The translations under genes and the position numbers were made by a program. DNA of 64,000 nucleotides from Aeromicrobium phragmitis (GTDB lineage: Bacteria; Actinomycetota; Actinomycetes; Propionibacteriales; Nocardioidaceae). Of this stretch, positions 63,879 to 64,000 are shown one piece after another. The DNA lies in contig NZ_RDBF01000002.1 in assembly GCF_003674095.1 (NCBI RefSeq), positions 295,769-359,768 on the forward strand, in the 5' to 3' direction. The number at the start of each line of letters is the position of its first letter. Within the stretch, counting starts at the first letter, position 1. A model generated the notes under the pieces. The model was not told where the DNA came from, searched no databases, and saw nothing but the letters and a program-made list of their open reading frames with translations.

Positions 63879-64000
63879 CGATGGCGGGGGAGCTCGCGGC
63901 TACTCGAGCACGGATGGAGTGTTGTGGTGGTCGAGTAGGAGGTCGCTTGCGACCGACGTATCGAGACCGGGTGCCGGGCGTGGTCGGTCTCGATACGACC
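63866..64000 (+). repeat. 135-bp direct repeat, copy B (reaches window end)
   Basis: This copy matches 63622-63756 with an offset of 244-245 bp. It runs to the last base of the window, so it may continue or start a further unit. Differences include CTACTCGAGCACGGATGGAG against CTGCTCGAGCACGGATGGCG. Confidence 0.75.

Noticed and set aside
63579..64000. A coding gene at the right edge
   Set aside because: Short frames there lie wholly in repeats, with no start signals or family match.

Overview
The window is a high-GC actinobacterial chromosome segment, most like the Nocardioidaceae (Aeromicrobium or Nocardioides type). Three things point there: codon use dominated by G/C third positions, a DUF222-HNH protein, and dispersed short elements ending in GTGGTCGAGTAG, which I associate with that family. 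Many genes carry a TANNNT -10 hexamer 6-7 nt before the start codon, so leaderless transcription is probably common. The genus call is inference; I ran no marker comparison.

The backbone is a conserved actinobacterial gene order: ylxR-infB-rbfA-truB-ribF-rpsO-pnp (1-9.5 kb), dapB, thyA-folA, dapA-rnj, ftsK-pgsA-cinA-clgR-DUF3046-recA-recX, gluABCD and miaB. These genes cover translation initiation, ribosome and RNA maturation, diaminopimelate and thymidylate supply, chromosome segregation and SOS repair. gltBD, the two glutamate synthase subunits, follows miaB.

Several accessory blocks sit between backbone genes. (1) 10.4-14.1 kb, minus strand: azlCD branched-chain amino-acid exporter, a GNAT acetyltransferase, two tandem paralogous membrane proteins and a DUF222-HNH protein. 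(2) 14.5-24.4 kb: a catabolic and uptake cluster with a type III glutamine synthetase-like ligase, an alpha/beta acyltransferase-like protein, two dehydrogenases, an FAD monooxygenase, a NitT/TauT-type ABC transporter and a TetR regulator. Its two transcription units share a near-palindromic operator candidate. (3) 26-27.7 kb: a MarR regulator, a DUF2306 membrane protein and a hotdog thioesterase. (4) 27.8-36.4 kb: a tightly packed nine-gene operon matching the poorly understood enterobacterial yhf operon (yhfZ, Y, U, T, php, S, X, W) plus a GlmS-type SIS isomerase/deaminase. This is the strongest candidate for an uncharacterised pathway. (5) 45.8-51.6 kb, minus strand: a LacI-controlled ABC importer with an MBL-fold hydrolase.

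The intergenic regions hold unusual structure. There is a family of 105-131 bp elements with 12-bp inverted ends at four locations, and a roughly 340 bp array of alternating-orientation repeats between miaB and gltB. Hairpins lie at the infB ribosome-binding site, between infB and rbfA, in the pnp leader and between gluB and gluC. There is also a GlnR-like box before a sirohydrochlorin chelatase-like gene and a perfect SOS box before recA. No rRNA, tRNA, CRISPR array, prophage or intact transposase gene was seen.
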